In this document: one piece after another, positions 7,732-17,606 of the stretch
Position numbering within the stretch: position 1 is the stretch's first letter
Layout: each line of letters begins with the position of its first letter
Source of the DNA: an uncultured Bacilli bacterium
GTDB lineage: Bacteria > Bacillota_I > Bacilli_A > RFN20 > CAG-826
NCBI GenBank assembly: GCA_944358865.1
Contig: CALVRV010000010.1
Span: 1 to 46,652 of the forward strand
Direction: 5' to 3'
DNA length: 46,652 nucleotides
The notes under the pieces: model-generated
What the model saw: only the letters and a program-made list of their open reading frames with translations
The model's database searches: none
What the model was told of the DNA's origin: nothing
Position numbers and translations under genes: made by a program

Positions 7732-10206
7732 TTATAATTCCTCCTTAGCGTTGTTAATTAAATCATTGATATTTGGTGTTTCACCATATAAATAACCTTG
7801 CTTATAACCCATTACTTTAAATGGTGAAAATCCAATTGCTATTGGTACACATCTAGCCAAGACATTTAATATCATTTCACCAGAAGAAGTGACAGGTTTA
7901 GTTAAAGAATAAGTAGTGATATCAATATCTTGTGGTGATGAAAGATATTCCTTACCAACACTATTATCGATAACACTAGATAAATTTAGACCTCCGCCAT
8001 AATAAACAATCGGAGTGTTAACATATAATTTAACACTAGAAGATTCTTCATCTAAGATTTGATGTCCTATACCCATATTCATAGCCTCTTCTTTAAGTAT
8101 CTTACGATATGGGAATATCGAGTCAACATTGACTTCAACACCTTCAAAAATATCTCCTAATTGACCATCTTCACCTTCAAACATACGAGAGATGTTTTCT
8201 TTAATAATAGAAGAAACATCTAATGAATCAACTTCTTTATAATCATAAAATTTAGTATTACCTGATAAAGTTACTTGGCTTGGATAATTCACACCAGATA
8301 TATGTTCCATATTAAGCATAGGCACCATTGATTGTAATACTTGATTAATTAAAGTAGGTAAAGAATTATAAACATACGCACCATTAAACATTGTTTCTAA
8401 AGAAATAGAAGCAATTCCACTTTGATAGAAGTATGTATCATTAACATTTACTGTTGTCTTATATATTGGATTATTGTCTTGGTCAACAATTTTACTTATT
8501 GGTGACAAGACATTTTGCATTGCTTCTAAAGCTTTTAAAACATTATCTAAAGAAACACTTCCAAGTATATCTGTTCCATAGGCAGCCATATTCATTAAAA
8601 TATTATCTGCAATAGAAAGATTTTCAAAATCCATTCCATCACTAGATTTAGCAAAAAATTCATTTGTAGGAATATTTAATGATTGGCCATTAATATCATA
8701 GACACTAACATTTTGTGTGTGATCAATTTCTTCATATTCATTCGTGCCTACTGATAATAAGAATTGTCTAGCGTTAGTTAATAAAGAATTATCTAATAAG
8801 AAATTTTCACTAGAATACACTCTAACATTATTTTTCGCATTTCTTATTTGACTATTTTTGATTGTAATATTATCGCCAAAAACATCAATACCAGTACCGA
8901 CTGTATTTAAATTGTTTAAATTATTGCCAAAATCTGCATTACGCATATTTATATCATTTAATGTGATATTATTACCATCAACATAAATTAAACTATTATC
9001 TTGACCATATGCTTCTATTAGTAATGTCGCATCATTATTATGGTCGCCTAACGTGACAAATGGTAGGGGTCCTCTAAATAAATCATCACTTCCTAAAATA
9101 GGAATTGTTACACCATCACTAGAAACACTAGTTAATGTAGGATAAGTTAAATTATGGCCATTAATAATAAAACCATTGCCATAAAAATCTTTTTGAATGT
9201 GGATACCAGATATAACTAAATTAGAGATTTTATCTTGATTTACCGCGTTCCATTCTTCAATAAATTTATCATTGTAAGTCGTTTCAAAACGATATACTTC
9301 CTCATCAAAATTTAGTTCTTGTTCTTCAAAATCAAAATTACCAAATAATTTAGTATCTTCATTTAAATATTCATCAAAATAATATATTTCATTGCCTCTT
9401 ATTTCACTTCTATAAGTATTAATTAGAGATTCTAAATTAGTTTGTAACACTCCAATTAAACCATCATTAGAATAATTTGTGCAATACAATAAGTCGTTAT
9501 AATCGTAAATATTATAACCATCTTTAACAATACCAAATTCATATGTAGATTTAATTTCAGTATTGGCAATGCTAAAAGTTAAATAAGCATCTTCAACATC
9601 TTCATTAATATTTTTAAATGTGATTTTGTTGTTGCCATAACTGACATTATCACTTGAATCATCTAAGACTAAATGTCGTTGCATATCGCTTGGTAAAACT
9701 TCAACAGATAAAGATATTTCTTTATTAGTGTGACCATCATGATTGTTATTAAAATCATATTGTCCAAAATATTGTTTATCATCAATCATCGCAGAAGAAG
9801 TATTTTCTAAACTATTAATGATAATTGCGCCATCTTCAAATATAACTGCATTAAAAGATCTAGATATTGTATTACGTAAATTTGATACCGTAATAGTGGT
9901 CTCACCAGCGCTTAAAGCATTTAAATAATAAGAATCGTTTTCTTGACTAATTGATGCATATTCACTATTAGAGGTGGTCCACACTAAAGCATTACCTAAA
10001 TCTTGTAAAGCTTTTTCGCTTCCAACTGGTGTTGCTTCTAATAATGTTTTGCTATTAATTGCAAAACCTTCATTTTGACGATAATCAAAACGGATGTCTT
10101 GTAGATCTTCGCTGACAAGATTGACATTAAAATTAATCGCATAAACACTAAGAATTGATACTGCAAATGGCAAGATTAATAGAATTGGTAAAGATTTTTT
10201 AGACAT
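7732..10206 (-). CDS. Exported beta-helix protein with Ig-like domain
   Basis: An 824-residue exported protein. ATG 10206 is chosen because GGAGG stands 12 nt upstream; a TTG at 10218 abuts that site and is unlikely. Residues 1-23 form a signal peptide (KKS, hydrophobic run, VYA). Next comes a Big2-like bacterial Ig domain (LVWTTSNSEYASIS...LSAGETTITVS). The centre has short Ile/Asn-rich turns typical of a right-handed beta-helix (NNITLNDINMRNADF, GDNITIKNSQIRNAKNNVRV). The C-terminal 300 residues are unassigned. No LPXTG or other wall anchor is visible. The ABC permease gene ends 1 nt before this start, so the transporter may serve this protein or its partners (inference). Confidence 0.75.
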   Translation of the reverse strand: MSKKSLPILLILPFAVSILSVYAINFNVNLVSEDLQDIRFDYRQNEGFAINSKTLLEATPVGSEKALQDLGNALVWTTSNSEYASISQENDSYYLNALSAGETTITVSNLRNTISRSFNAVIFEDGAIIINSLENTSSAMIDDKQYFGQYDFNNNHDGHTNKEISLSVEVLPSDMQRHLVLDDSSDNVSYGNNKITFKNINEDVEDAYLTFSIANTEIKSTYEFGIVKDGYNIYDYNDLLYCTNYSNDGLIGVLQTNLESLINTYRSEIRGNEIYYFDEYLNEDTKLFGNFDFEEQELNFDEEVYRFETTYNDKFIEEWNAVNQDKISNLVISGIHIQKDFYGNGFIINGHNLTYPTLTSVSSDGVTIPILGSDDLFRGPLPFVTLGDHNNDATLLIEAYGQDNSLIYVDGNNITLNDINMRNADFGNNLNNLNTVGTGIDVFGDNITIKNSQIRNAKNNVRVYSSENFLLDNSLLTNARQFLLSVGTNEYEEIDHTQNVSVYDINGQSLNIPTNEFFAKSSDGMDFENLSIADNILMNMAAYGTDILGSVSLDNVLKALEAMQNVLSPISKIVDQDNNPIYKTTVNVNDTYFYQSGIASISLETMFNGAYVYNSLPTLINQVLQSMVPMLNMEHISGVNYPSQVTLSGNTKFYDYKEVDSLDVSSIIKENISRMFEGEDGQLGDIFEGVEVNVDSIFPYRKILKEEAMNMGIGHQILDEESSSVKLYVNTPIVYYGGGLNLSSVIDNSVGKEYLSSPQDIDITTYSLTKPVTSSGEMILNVLARCVPIAIGFSPFKVMGYKQGYLYGETPNINDLINNAKEEL

Positions 10207-10207
10207 A

Positions 10208-11806
10208 TTAATTAACAACCTCCAATCCTAAAACATCATTTTTAAATTTCCTGATAAGGTAATATATAACATATCCTAACAATATAAAGACAATAATTAG
10301 GTCAAATAAATAAGTATAAATGTTAAGCCATCCTAATAAAGACGCTAGTAAAATGTTTACACCACATATAATTAAAGGAATAAAAAATGATAAAAAGTTA
10401 GATAAATAAGAATTAGCTTTTTCAAATTTGCTACTTCTTAGTTGTTCTTTTAATGAAAGAACCATCAATGAGAAAATAATAATAATTGATAATAATAATC
10501 CCATAAAGAATGTATCTAGACCAATTAAAGAAGTAGAAACTAAAACAATAAATGTAATTATTGTTGCAAACAAACTACAAATAAATGGAATTAATAATTT
10601 AATATAGACATGTTTATACATTGAATAGGGGATATATTTCATAACACGTATTGTTTTTAATTCAGATTTATAAATATTAACTGCGTTTAAAGAAATAACA
10701 CTTGAAAATAATAACGCCATTAATAAATCAAAATTATTTAATAAATAAGGCATAATAGTGATATATATTGCTAAATTACCTCTTAATAAGGCAACATTAA
10801 TTGCATTTATTACTAAAAATGTTAAAACTGGTTGTAAAATAATTAAACTTGTAAATGAATATGTCGTATCATTTTCTTTAAAAAGAAGTAAAAATTCCTT
10901 TTTAATAATCGCACGATCACTTTTTAAAATGTGATATTGGTATTTATTATTATGTTCTTTAACAAATTCAAATTGATTAACTTTGACATAAAATAAGGCA
11001 ATTAAAGAAACACCAATTGCTAGGGCAATTAAACTTATGACTAAATAAATAATAAAGTCAACACCATGACTAAAATTTAAATACGAAACACATAAATATG
11101 AATAAGGGTAGAAGTTATGCGCTAGATCATTAATTAACGCTAAATTTTCACTTGAAAATAATATTTGCATTGAATTGTTATTCATTAAATCTACAAATAG
11201 GTTTAAAACTAAAGAATATAAATAACAGGCAAATGATAGACCAAGTGCGACGATAATTAATTGCACGATTGGATATTGTTTTAATAAACGGTATATATAT
11301 TGAATTGGAATAGAAATAATTAATGAGATTCCAATATTTAATAAACTTAAAAATAATGGATAAAATATTGTAGCAAAACCTAGAAGTGTCTGCATCGCTA
11401 CTTTTGGTACAATACTATATAAAATAGGGAAATTAATGACCGCGGCAAAAACATAATTGATAATTAAACAATATATTAATTTAGAAATAATAATTTTCAT
11501 ATAATCAATAGGCTTATTTATTGTTAACGACATATCAAGCCGATTGAAAAATATTCTTTGTACATAAAATATGGAAATTATTAATGAAATTAACGCGACG
11601 ATTATTAAAAATAAAACACTGAAAGAAAAACTCGCCCCTTCATAAGCATCAAATTTATCATATAAAGAATTAAATAAAAATGTTTCGATCACAACAAGAC
11701 CAACAATAAGAATAATAGCTAAAAGAAAAGACAACCAATTTTTCTTATTTGGTTTGATAAAAAATGGATTAAGCTTAAATTCTTTTTTAAGCAATGTAAT
11801 CATCAT
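10208..11806 (-). CDS. ABC transporter permease
   Basis: A 532-residue polytopic membrane protein with about 12 hydrophobic segments and a larger cytoplasmic part in the middle (around residues 285-310), as in ABC-2-type or ATP-driven export permeases. It overlaps the ATPase gene by 20 bp, with AGGAG before a doubled ATG (11806 and 11803; the second has better spacing). The pair would form one transporter. Substrate cannot be read from the sequence; its place between an AAA+ ATPase module and a run of exported proteins suggests an envelope role. Confidence 0.85.
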   Translation of the reverse strand: MMITLLKKEFKLNPFFIKPNKKNWLSFLLAIILIVGLVVIETFLFNSLYDKFDAYEGASFSFSVLFLIIVALISLIISIFYVQRIFFNRLDMSLTINKPIDYMKIIISKLIYCLIINYVFAAVINFPILYSIVPKVAMQTLLGFATIFYPLFLSLLNIGISLIISIPIQYIYRLLKQYPIVQLIIVALGLSFACYLYSLVLNLFVDLMNNNSMQILFSSENLALINDLAHNFYPYSYLCVSYLNFSHGVDFIIYLVISLIALAIGVSLIALFYVKVNQFEFVKEHNNKYQYHILKSDRAIIKKEFLLLFKENDTTYSFTSLIILQPVLTFLVINAINVALLRGNLAIYITIMPYLLNNFDLLMALLFSSVISLNAVNIYKSELKTIRVMKYIPYSMYKHVYIKLLIPFICSLFATIITFIVLVSTSLIGLDTFFMGLLLSIIIIFSLMVLSLKEQLRSSKFEKANSYLSNFLSFFIPLIICGVNILLASLLGWLNIYTYLFDLIIVFILLGYVIYYLIRKFKNDVLGLEVVN

Positions 11807-12581
11807 TTTTCTCCTTTTCTTCGCTACGTTTATACATATCTAAGAATATTTTGTTAAGTTGATAACGTTTATCTGGATCTTTATTTAAATCAATTACTTT
11901 TTCTATTCGACCATTATTAACTAATGCGACACGATCACAAATTTTCGCTACTAAATCGATGTTATGAGATGTAATAAAAATAGTTTTTTGATGTTTTTTA
12001 AATTCAACCATCATTTCTTTTAATGTTTCAAAAACCATGATATCTAAACCAACAGTTGGTTCATCCATAATCCACACTTTAGGATTAGCGATAAGTGAAG
12101 CAATAAGACATAATTTTTGTTTCATACCATGACTATAAGTAGCAATTATTCTTTTTAAATCAGCGTCTGGTAAATCTAATTTGTTAGATAAATATTTTAA
12201 ATTATTTTGATAAGCATCATCGCTCATATTGTAAACTGAACCAATAAATTGCAAATATTCATAGCCAGTCATCATTTCATATGTTGTTGGTTCACTAGAT
12301 ACATATCCAAATTGTTTTTTAGCTTTAAATGGTTCTTTTAAAATATCAAAACCATTGATGTAGATGTGCCCGCTGTCAAATTTTTTCGCGCCAATCAAAC
12401 AATCAATTGTTGTTGATTTACCGACACCATTTTTACCGACATAGCCAAATAATTCGCCTTCATAGACTTCTAGGTTTAAATCATTGAGGACATGTTTTTT
12501 TCCATAAGATTTATTTAAATTTTCAATTTTAATGGCAATTTTTTTATCATTATTTTGATTTTTTAATTCTTCTTGTTCCAT
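11787..12581 (-). CDS. ABC transporter ATP-binding protein
   Basis: A 264-residue ABC ATPase with all core motifs: Walker A GKNGVGKST (49-57), signature YSHGMKQ (149-155, the variant common in CcmA/drug-exporter-type ATPases), Walker B VWIMDEP (169-175) and the switch His206 in SHN. It acts on the cytoplasmic face with the overlapping permease. The start has an AAAGGATG ribosome site. It follows the DUF2357 gene by 12 bp in the same operon. Confidence 0.93.
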   Translation of the reverse strand: MEQEELKNQNNDKKIAIKIENLNKSYGKKHVLNDLNLEVYEGELFGYVGKNGVGKSTTIDCLIGAKKFDSGHIYINGFDILKEPFKAKKQFGYVSSEPTTYEMMTGYEYLQFIGSVYNMSDDAYQNNLKYLSNKLDLPDADLKRIIATYSHGMKQKLCLIASLIANPKVWIMDEPTVGLDIMVFETLKEMMVEFKKHQKTIFITSHNIDLVAKICDRVALVNNGRIEKVIDLNKDPDKRYQLNKIFLDMYKRSEEKEKNDDYIA

Positions 12582-12593
12582 AAAACATCCTTT

Positions 12594-13979
12594 CTAGACA
12601 ATTGATTTAAGCCATATCGTATTATCTTTAATAAACGAATAATGTCTTTGGCAATTTAAACACGAATAATCATCATGATTATCCATAATTTCTTTTTCTC
12701 CACATATTGGACATGTCTTAACATATATATTTTTTAAAGCTTCAATCGTATAAGTTAAAGATTCAATAAATACGCAAATCAATTCAAAATCCTTTTGAAA
12801 TGGCGATATTTTGATTTCTTTAAATTGACCATCTTGATATTTTTTAATAAAGTCATAACCAAAAATAACAATATTGTTATAAGAAGATGTATCAATATTA
12901 GAAATATCAATATTTATTTCTTGTAATTGACTAATGCTGTAATAAGGAATAAATAATGTTTTTGAATAATCATATAAATTTTTAATATTTCTTACATATA
13001 TTTCATATCCTAAAACACTATTATTAAATCCTATTGAGACAACAAATTGATCATTTTTAAATGAAAATATCGCGTCACCTGCAACAATATCTTTATTAAA
13101 GGGATGATATTTACTTTTTGGGTAATCATCAATATATAAATAGCCTTGTCTTCCTAAAGATTTAAATAATAACAACAAAGTATAATTAATCAATGAATCT
13201 TGTCCTTTTTTAATATCAACCATTTCATTTGTCTTATTCATGAAACGATATATTTTATTGTATTGACGATTGTCTTTAAAAATATTTGTTAACATTATTT
13301 TGCCTGTCACAGGTTTAAAATGTTTTAAAGAAAGATAAAAACGAGAATTACGAATTCTTTTCATCTTGTCATTTAATTTATCGATAAATTCATTGAGTTT
13401 TGCAAAGAATAATTCTTTATTTGTCAATAAATTTGAAACAAGCATCTTATTTGATTTATAAAATTTACTTGAATAAGTATAGTCATTTTCATTACTAGTG
13501 TTATTTAAAGTTAAAATTTTACTATTGTAATAATATGAATAATTTTTAATCAATAATTCCATACGATTTAAGCATGTCATAACAACACGGTTTTCGTATG
13601 TATTTAAATCGTCATCAATTTCATAACTATAAGCATATTCTGGGGTCATTTTAAAATCTTTTTTTGACCATAATTTGCTATCTTTTAATGTCTTTTCAAA
13701 ACTTTGATTATCAAAAGTGGATATTAATGAACTTCTTAATATCACTTCATTGTTTTTAGTAGTTAAATAATGCTTTCTAGTAATAGTTAAAACAGTATTT
13801 AAGATGTCATTTAATTGTTTTAAAAATTCTAAATCAAAATTAAAATCAATCTTAAAAATATCTTCTAATCTTTTACTTTCTAAAACAAGATAAGCACTTT
13901 GTTTAGTGCTTACTTTATTAAAGGCTACTAATAATTCATCAGATATGTTAAATAATGTTTTAACATTATTAAGACGCAT
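12594..13979 (-). CDS. DUF2357/McrC-like protein with zinc ribbon
   Basis: A 461-residue protein. Residues 124-133 (DLNTYENRVV) and the helical stretch after it match the conserved 'YENR' region of DUF2357 proteins, which accompany McrB-type ATPases in McrBC-like systems. A C-terminal zinc ribbon has Cys423, Cys426, Cys440 and Cys443. I do not see an intact PD-(D/E)xK nuclease pattern: the segment AGDAIFSFKNDQFVVSI has the Asp but no E-x-K. It lies 13 bp downstream of the AAA+ ATPase gene, the same pairing as mcrB-mcrC. It may couple the ATPase to a non-DNA substrate here. Family assignment is from motif memory, not from a search. Confidence 0.7.
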   Translation of the reverse strand: MRLNNVKTLFNISDELLVAFNKVSTKQSAYLVLESKRLEDIFKIDFNFDLEFLKQLNDILNTVLTITRKHYLTTKNNEVILRSSLISTFDNQSFEKTLKDSKLWSKKDFKMTPEYAYSYEIDDDLNTYENRVVMTCLNRMELLIKNYSYYYNSKILTLNNTSNENDYTYSSKFYKSNKMLVSNLLTNKELFFAKLNEFIDKLNDKMKRIRNSRFYLSLKHFKPVTGKIMLTNIFKDNRQYNKIYRFMNKTNEMVDIKKGQDSLINYTLLLLFKSLGRQGYLYIDDYPKSKYHPFNKDIVAGDAIFSFKNDQFVVSIGFNNSVLGYEIYVRNIKNLYDYSKTLFIPYYSISQLQEINIDISNIDTSSYNNIVIFGYDFIKKYQDGQFKEIKISPFQKDFELICVFIESLTYTIEALKNIYVKTCPICGEKEIMDNHDDYSCLNCQRHYSFIKDNTIWLKSIV

Positions 13980-13992
13980 AAATACTCCCTAA

Positions 13993-15804
13993 TTATAAGC
14001 GTTTAATCATTTGATCAATCATATGCTTAGACATTTTAAAGTCTTTATTTGGATATAATTTTTCAATTAATTTCTTTAAACCAATTAGACTATCTTTTAT
14101 ATAATCTTCAAAACGTCCTTCTAATTTATATAAAATTTTTCTTGATAGCATAAAATCAAGAGCTTCTAATTTTGTTCCACCACATTTAACATAAACAGGA
14201 ACAAAATTATTAATTTGATTCATAATACGGTTACCAAAGGCAACATCGAAATTATCTAAAACAAATTTAGTAACTTCATTAAATGTTGATAAATCTTCTT
14301 TTGTTAAAGAATTGTTTTTATCTTTTAAGGCTTCATCAAATAGTTGTTGTAATTGATGATAACCAAGATGAATAGCTTCGACATCTTCTTTAACCACAAA
14401 AGGTTCATTTTTATCATCAAAATCTAAAATGATCGCTCTATCGTAGACTTTATCAGAGATAGAATAAGTTGAATCGTCTTTGTTAGCGGTGCAAACAAAG
14501 TAAGTGTTTTCTTCTATTTTTAAAATACCATCATGAAGCATTGATGGCGCATCAAATTCATAAGGAAGATTCATAACACGAATTTTCCAATCTTGTTTTG
14601 GATATTCTAATAAAGAAAGAAAATCTGCAAAATAATATTCAACACGAGCAATGTTAAATTCATCTAAAACCATAATGTTAATATGGTCTTTTAAATAATT
14701 CGCGCGATATAAACTTTTTAAAAAGTCAGTTTCATTATAAGTTTGGCTAAAATCATTAAAATAGCCAATTAAAGAAGTCTTATCTCTAAATGTAGTTTGG
14801 ATTGCTAAAAAATTAGATTCGCTAGAAATAAATTTAGCAAAATATCTAGGTAAAGAAGATTTACCAGTACCAGATAGACCTTCTAAAATGATGATTCTAG
14901 AAGTAGCAAAAGCGGAAATAAAACTTCTAATTGTTTCTATATCAAAATATAAATTTTCTTTTTTACAAAGATAATTTCTAAAGTCGTTACAAAGTTTTTC
15001 TAAATTAATATTTACTTCTGGTAAATTATTTTCTTCAAAACCAGAAAATTCTTTATCAATGGTAGATAAAGAAGGAAAGACCTTTTCACGATCTCCTAAT
15101 TCAAAAGTTGTTTGACCCATGCTAGCAGAAGCACTTCCTCCAGCAATAATTGCGTTATTAGCGTTACTAGTGGAAGCTTTAATATCTCCAAATTCTGCTT
15201 CAATATGGTTTTGTTCATCTATTTCTTTTTCTTCTTCAGCATCAATATTAGCTTCATATTGAACTTGTTCATCAATATTGAAGAAACGATAAGGTTTATC
15301 AATATTTTTAAAGTTAACAATAAGTAAGAAAACAGCAAAGATAATTAAAGCAAGAATAAGATAAATTATGACACTTATTAATAACGAACCACCAAAAGCC
15401 ATCATTATTAATCCAACATTTTCTTTATCAATAATGCTCGCTAATAAAAGTCCTAAACCTAAAGAAAGTAATAAACATAAAACTAGCCATCCTAAAACAA
15501 TTAAAATCCATTTATATGACCAGAATCTTTCTTTTCTAAATTTAACTAAACGTCTAATTAAAATTAATCCTGCATCAAAGACAATGCCATAAATAGTGAA
15601 TAAAAATCCAACTAAATATCCCATTGTACCAAGCTCAACAGAAGGGAAATTAAACCCCAAATAGATTAATTCAACAGGATTTTCTTTTGCCATGAAAGTA
15701 TGAGATCCATCAACACAAACATAACAAAATAAAAACAAAATAAAAAATAAAAATACAAATCCTAACTCAATTAAATTTTTTCTTGTAAAATATACTTTTT
15801 TCAT
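13993..15804 (-). CDS. Membrane-anchored McrB-like AAA+ ATPase
   Basis: A 603-residue protein. Four hydrophobic segments occupy roughly residues 11-31, 60-83, 99-124 and 131-165. An acidic stretch (EEEKEIDEQ) and an Ala/Gly/Ser linker (216-230) follow. The AAA+ domain starts near 290: Walker A GLSGTGKS (309-316), Walker B MVLDEFN (378-384) running into ARVEYYFADFLSLLE, sensor-1 Asn441 in CTANKDD, and ISDKVYDRA (449-457) with the Arg456 finger. The DEFN-ARVEYYF block and ISDKV..RA are typical of McrB-family ATPases, not of classic MoxR. Anchoring in the membrane is unusual for a restriction motor. Its ATG shares ATGA with the signal peptidase stop and has a strong GGAGG. Confidence 0.85.
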   Translation of the reverse strand: MKKVYFTRKNLIELGFVFLFFILFLFCYVCVDGSHTFMAKENPVELIYLGFNFPSVELGTMGYLVGFLFTIYGIVFDAGLILIRRLVKFRKERFWSYKWILIVLGWLVLCLLLSLGLGLLLASIIDKENVGLIMMAFGGSLLISVIIYLILALIIFAVFLLIVNFKNIDKPYRFFNIDEQVQYEANIDAEEEKEIDEQNHIEAEFGDIKASTSNANNAIIAGGSASASMGQTTFELGDREKVFPSLSTIDKEFSGFEENNLPEVNINLEKLCNDFRNYLCKKENLYFDIETIRSFISAFATSRIIILEGLSGTGKSSLPRYFAKFISSESNFLAIQTTFRDKTSLIGYFNDFSQTYNETDFLKSLYRANYLKDHINIMVLDEFNIARVEYYFADFLSLLEYPKQDWKIRVMNLPYEFDAPSMLHDGILKIEENTYFVCTANKDDSTYSISDKVYDRAIILDFDDKNEPFVVKEDVEAIHLGYHQLQQLFDEALKDKNNSLTKEDLSTFNEVTKFVLDNFDVAFGNRIMNQINNFVPVYVKCGGTKLEALDFMLSRKILYKLEGRFEDYIKDSLIGLKKLIEKLYPNKDFKMSKHMIDQMIKRL

Positions 15805-16805
15805 TTGATATTTTCCTCCTCTTCTTGAGCGTGATCAATGTTTCCTAATTTAATTTGGATATTGTCATCACTTGTTTTAATTACTGTGACAACTTCTCCT
15901 TTGTTAGAAGGTTTATGTTCATCATCTTCTTTAATTGCTTCTTTTCCGATAAATTTTTCAGCGTTAAATTGATAAACATAACCTCGGTAATATATTCTTT
16001 CGATGAAGTCATGAGAGACATCTTTATGCTCCAAATCAACATCGATAACATTCATAAGTTCTTTTGTTCTTTGTTCAAGTTTTTTATCTATCTTGTCTTG
16101 TAAGATACCAAACAAGACTAGACAATACATAATTGCGATTACTGTAACAATACCAGAATTTGATTGCAAGAAGATAATAAATATGCCCATAAGTGGTATG
16201 TTAAAACCATTATAAACACCAATTATATCTTCGTATGTAGTATCCCAAGAATCGCTTTGATCATTCGCGTCCCCGCGCGTGATATAATTATTTCCATCGA
16301 TTTCAATAATTCGATGGATGATAATATTTCCTTCGTCATTTCTAAAGGCGATAACATCATAAAGATTAATATCTTCTTTTTCTTTTTTTGTTATTCCAAT
16401 GATATCAAATGCTTGAAATTGATTATCATAATTTTCTAAATAAGTATTAACTTCATTTTTATAAGACATTGATCCAGTTTCAACAACAATAATAGAATTT
16501 TCTCCTACTACAATTGATCCACCTGATATTCGGTTTATTACAGATAAGACGAACACCCCAAGAACTAATCCTGTGAAAACATAAGAAATAGTTTTGATTA
16601 AAATGACAAATATCTTGTGTTTTTTTGACTTAGCTTTGAGCTGTTCGTCTATGTTGTTGTCAATAATATCGATGTCTTGACGTCCTTGCGCTATAGACTT
16701 AATGGAACCCCTATAGTAATGGACATAAAACAAAGTAAATACGATTGATAAAGAGATAACACATAGCGAAGTTACTACAAGAGTTAGTATTTCTTCGCGT
16801 GACAT
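15801..16805 (-). CDS. sipW: Signal peptidase I, SipW/ER type
   Basis: A 334-residue membrane protease that would cut signal peptides outside the membrane. Catalytic Ser112 lies in ETGSMS and His164 in IIIHRI; the following TRGDAND (177-183) is the third conserved box. A Ser-His pair, not Ser-Lys, marks the SipW/archaeal/eukaryotic branch. Hydrophobic segments lie at about 6-31, 66-90 and 204-235. The soluble C-terminal tail of about 95 residues is longer than in Bacillus SipW. It lies 20 bp after the TasA-like gene, with no clear Shine-Dalgarno. Its neighbours with SipW-type signal junctions are the likely substrates. Confidence 0.9.
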   Translation of the reverse strand: MSREEILTLVVTSLCVISLSIVFTLFYVHYYRGSIKSIAQGRQDIDIIDNNIDEQLKAKSKKHKIFVILIKTISYVFTGLVLGVFVLSVINRISGGSIVVGENSIIVVETGSMSYKNEVNTYLENYDNQFQAFDIIGITKKEKEDINLYDVIAFRNDEGNIIIHRIIEIDGNNYITRGDANDQSDSWDTTYEDIIGVYNGFNIPLMGIFIIFLQSNSGIVTVIAIMYCLVLFGILQDKIDKKLEQRTKELMNVIDVDLEHKDVSHDFIERIYYRGYVYQFNAEKFIGKEAIKEDDEHKPSNKGEVVTVIKTSDDNIQIKLGNIDHAQEEEENIK

Positions 16806-16825
16806 ATGTTAATATTTTTTAAAAA

Positions 16826-17563
16826 TTATTCACCAACAGTATTTAAAGTTGCTTCTAATGTAACTTTAAATTTTAATCCATTTAATGAATATAGGTTATT
16901 TAAAGCAGTCTTAACATCACTAAATGATGTGCTAGCACCAGCAGCATCATAATATAATGAGGGATTTATATTACCAAAGACTGAACCCCAATTTAAAACA
17001 AGATCTAAATCAAATGTACCATCAGTGTCGCTAACTGTTAAAGGAGTTCCTTCTCCTCCAACTGGACATGCTTTTTTTGCTGTATTGTCTGGTGTTCCTG
17101 CTTTTGTATCAGTGTAAGTGAGAGTTAAATATTCATATTCAGTAGCGCCGGTATCTGTTGTTACATATTTTTTAAATTCAGTACTTTTATCTACTTTTCC
17201 TTCAGCGTCTAGAACAGTAAATGTAAATGTAAGAGCAACATCTGACCAATTAATATCAGCACCTTTGGTTATTGTTCCAGCAATATCAACATGCATATTT
17301 GGAGTTTGTTCTCCTTCTTTTGAATATTGAACTCTACCAGTACTATCAGTGGTATCTGCGTCTAACATAAAATATCCTTTTTCAGGAGGTGTTATTGAAA
17401 TTTCTAATCCTTTGTCGACTACAGTACCAACATTGATATTACCAGTTGTATCTTTTGTTGCTTCATTTGTTAATACAAATGCCGCGGCACCTGTCGTTAA
17501 GAGTGCGACCGCGCTGAATGCAGCAACTCCAATGGTAACTGCTTTTTTGTAAGATTTTGACAT
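16826..17563 (-). CDS. TasA/CalY-like secreted protein
   Basis: A 245-residue precursor: SKSYKK, a hydrophobic core and a TTGAAAFVLTNEATKD junction, as in SipW-dependent substrates, followed by a Thr/Asp/Gly-rich beta domain with NVGTV near its start. In Bacillus, SipW processes TasA and related fibre or surface proteins; the same neighbour order (substrate then sipW) supports this. It is the first gene after a perfect consensus promoter and has a strong AAGGAG site, so it is probably the most highly made protein of the operon. Its G+C looks higher than neighbouring genes, consistent with high expression. Confidence 0.8.
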   Translation of the reverse strand: MSKSYKKAVTIGVAAFSAVALLTTGAAAFVLTNEATKDTTGNINVGTVVDKGLEISITPPEKGYFMLDADTTDSTGRVQYSKEGEQTPNMHVDIAGTITKGADINWSDVALTFTFTVLDAEGKVDKSTEFKKYVTTDTGATEYEYLTLTYTDTKAGTPDNTAKKACPVGGEGTPLTVSDTDGTFDLDLVLNWGSVFGNINPSLYYDAAGASTSFSDVKTALNNLYSLNGLKFKVTLEATLNTVGE

Positions 17564-17606
17564 TTTTTAAAATTCTCCTTTTTAAAGTTTCCTTAAAAGT
17601 GCCTCC

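Noticed and set aside
13993-15804. Antiviral McrBC restriction system
   Set aside because: The ATPase is membrane-anchored, the partner lacks a visible nuclease site, and neighbours are export genes and not defence genes.
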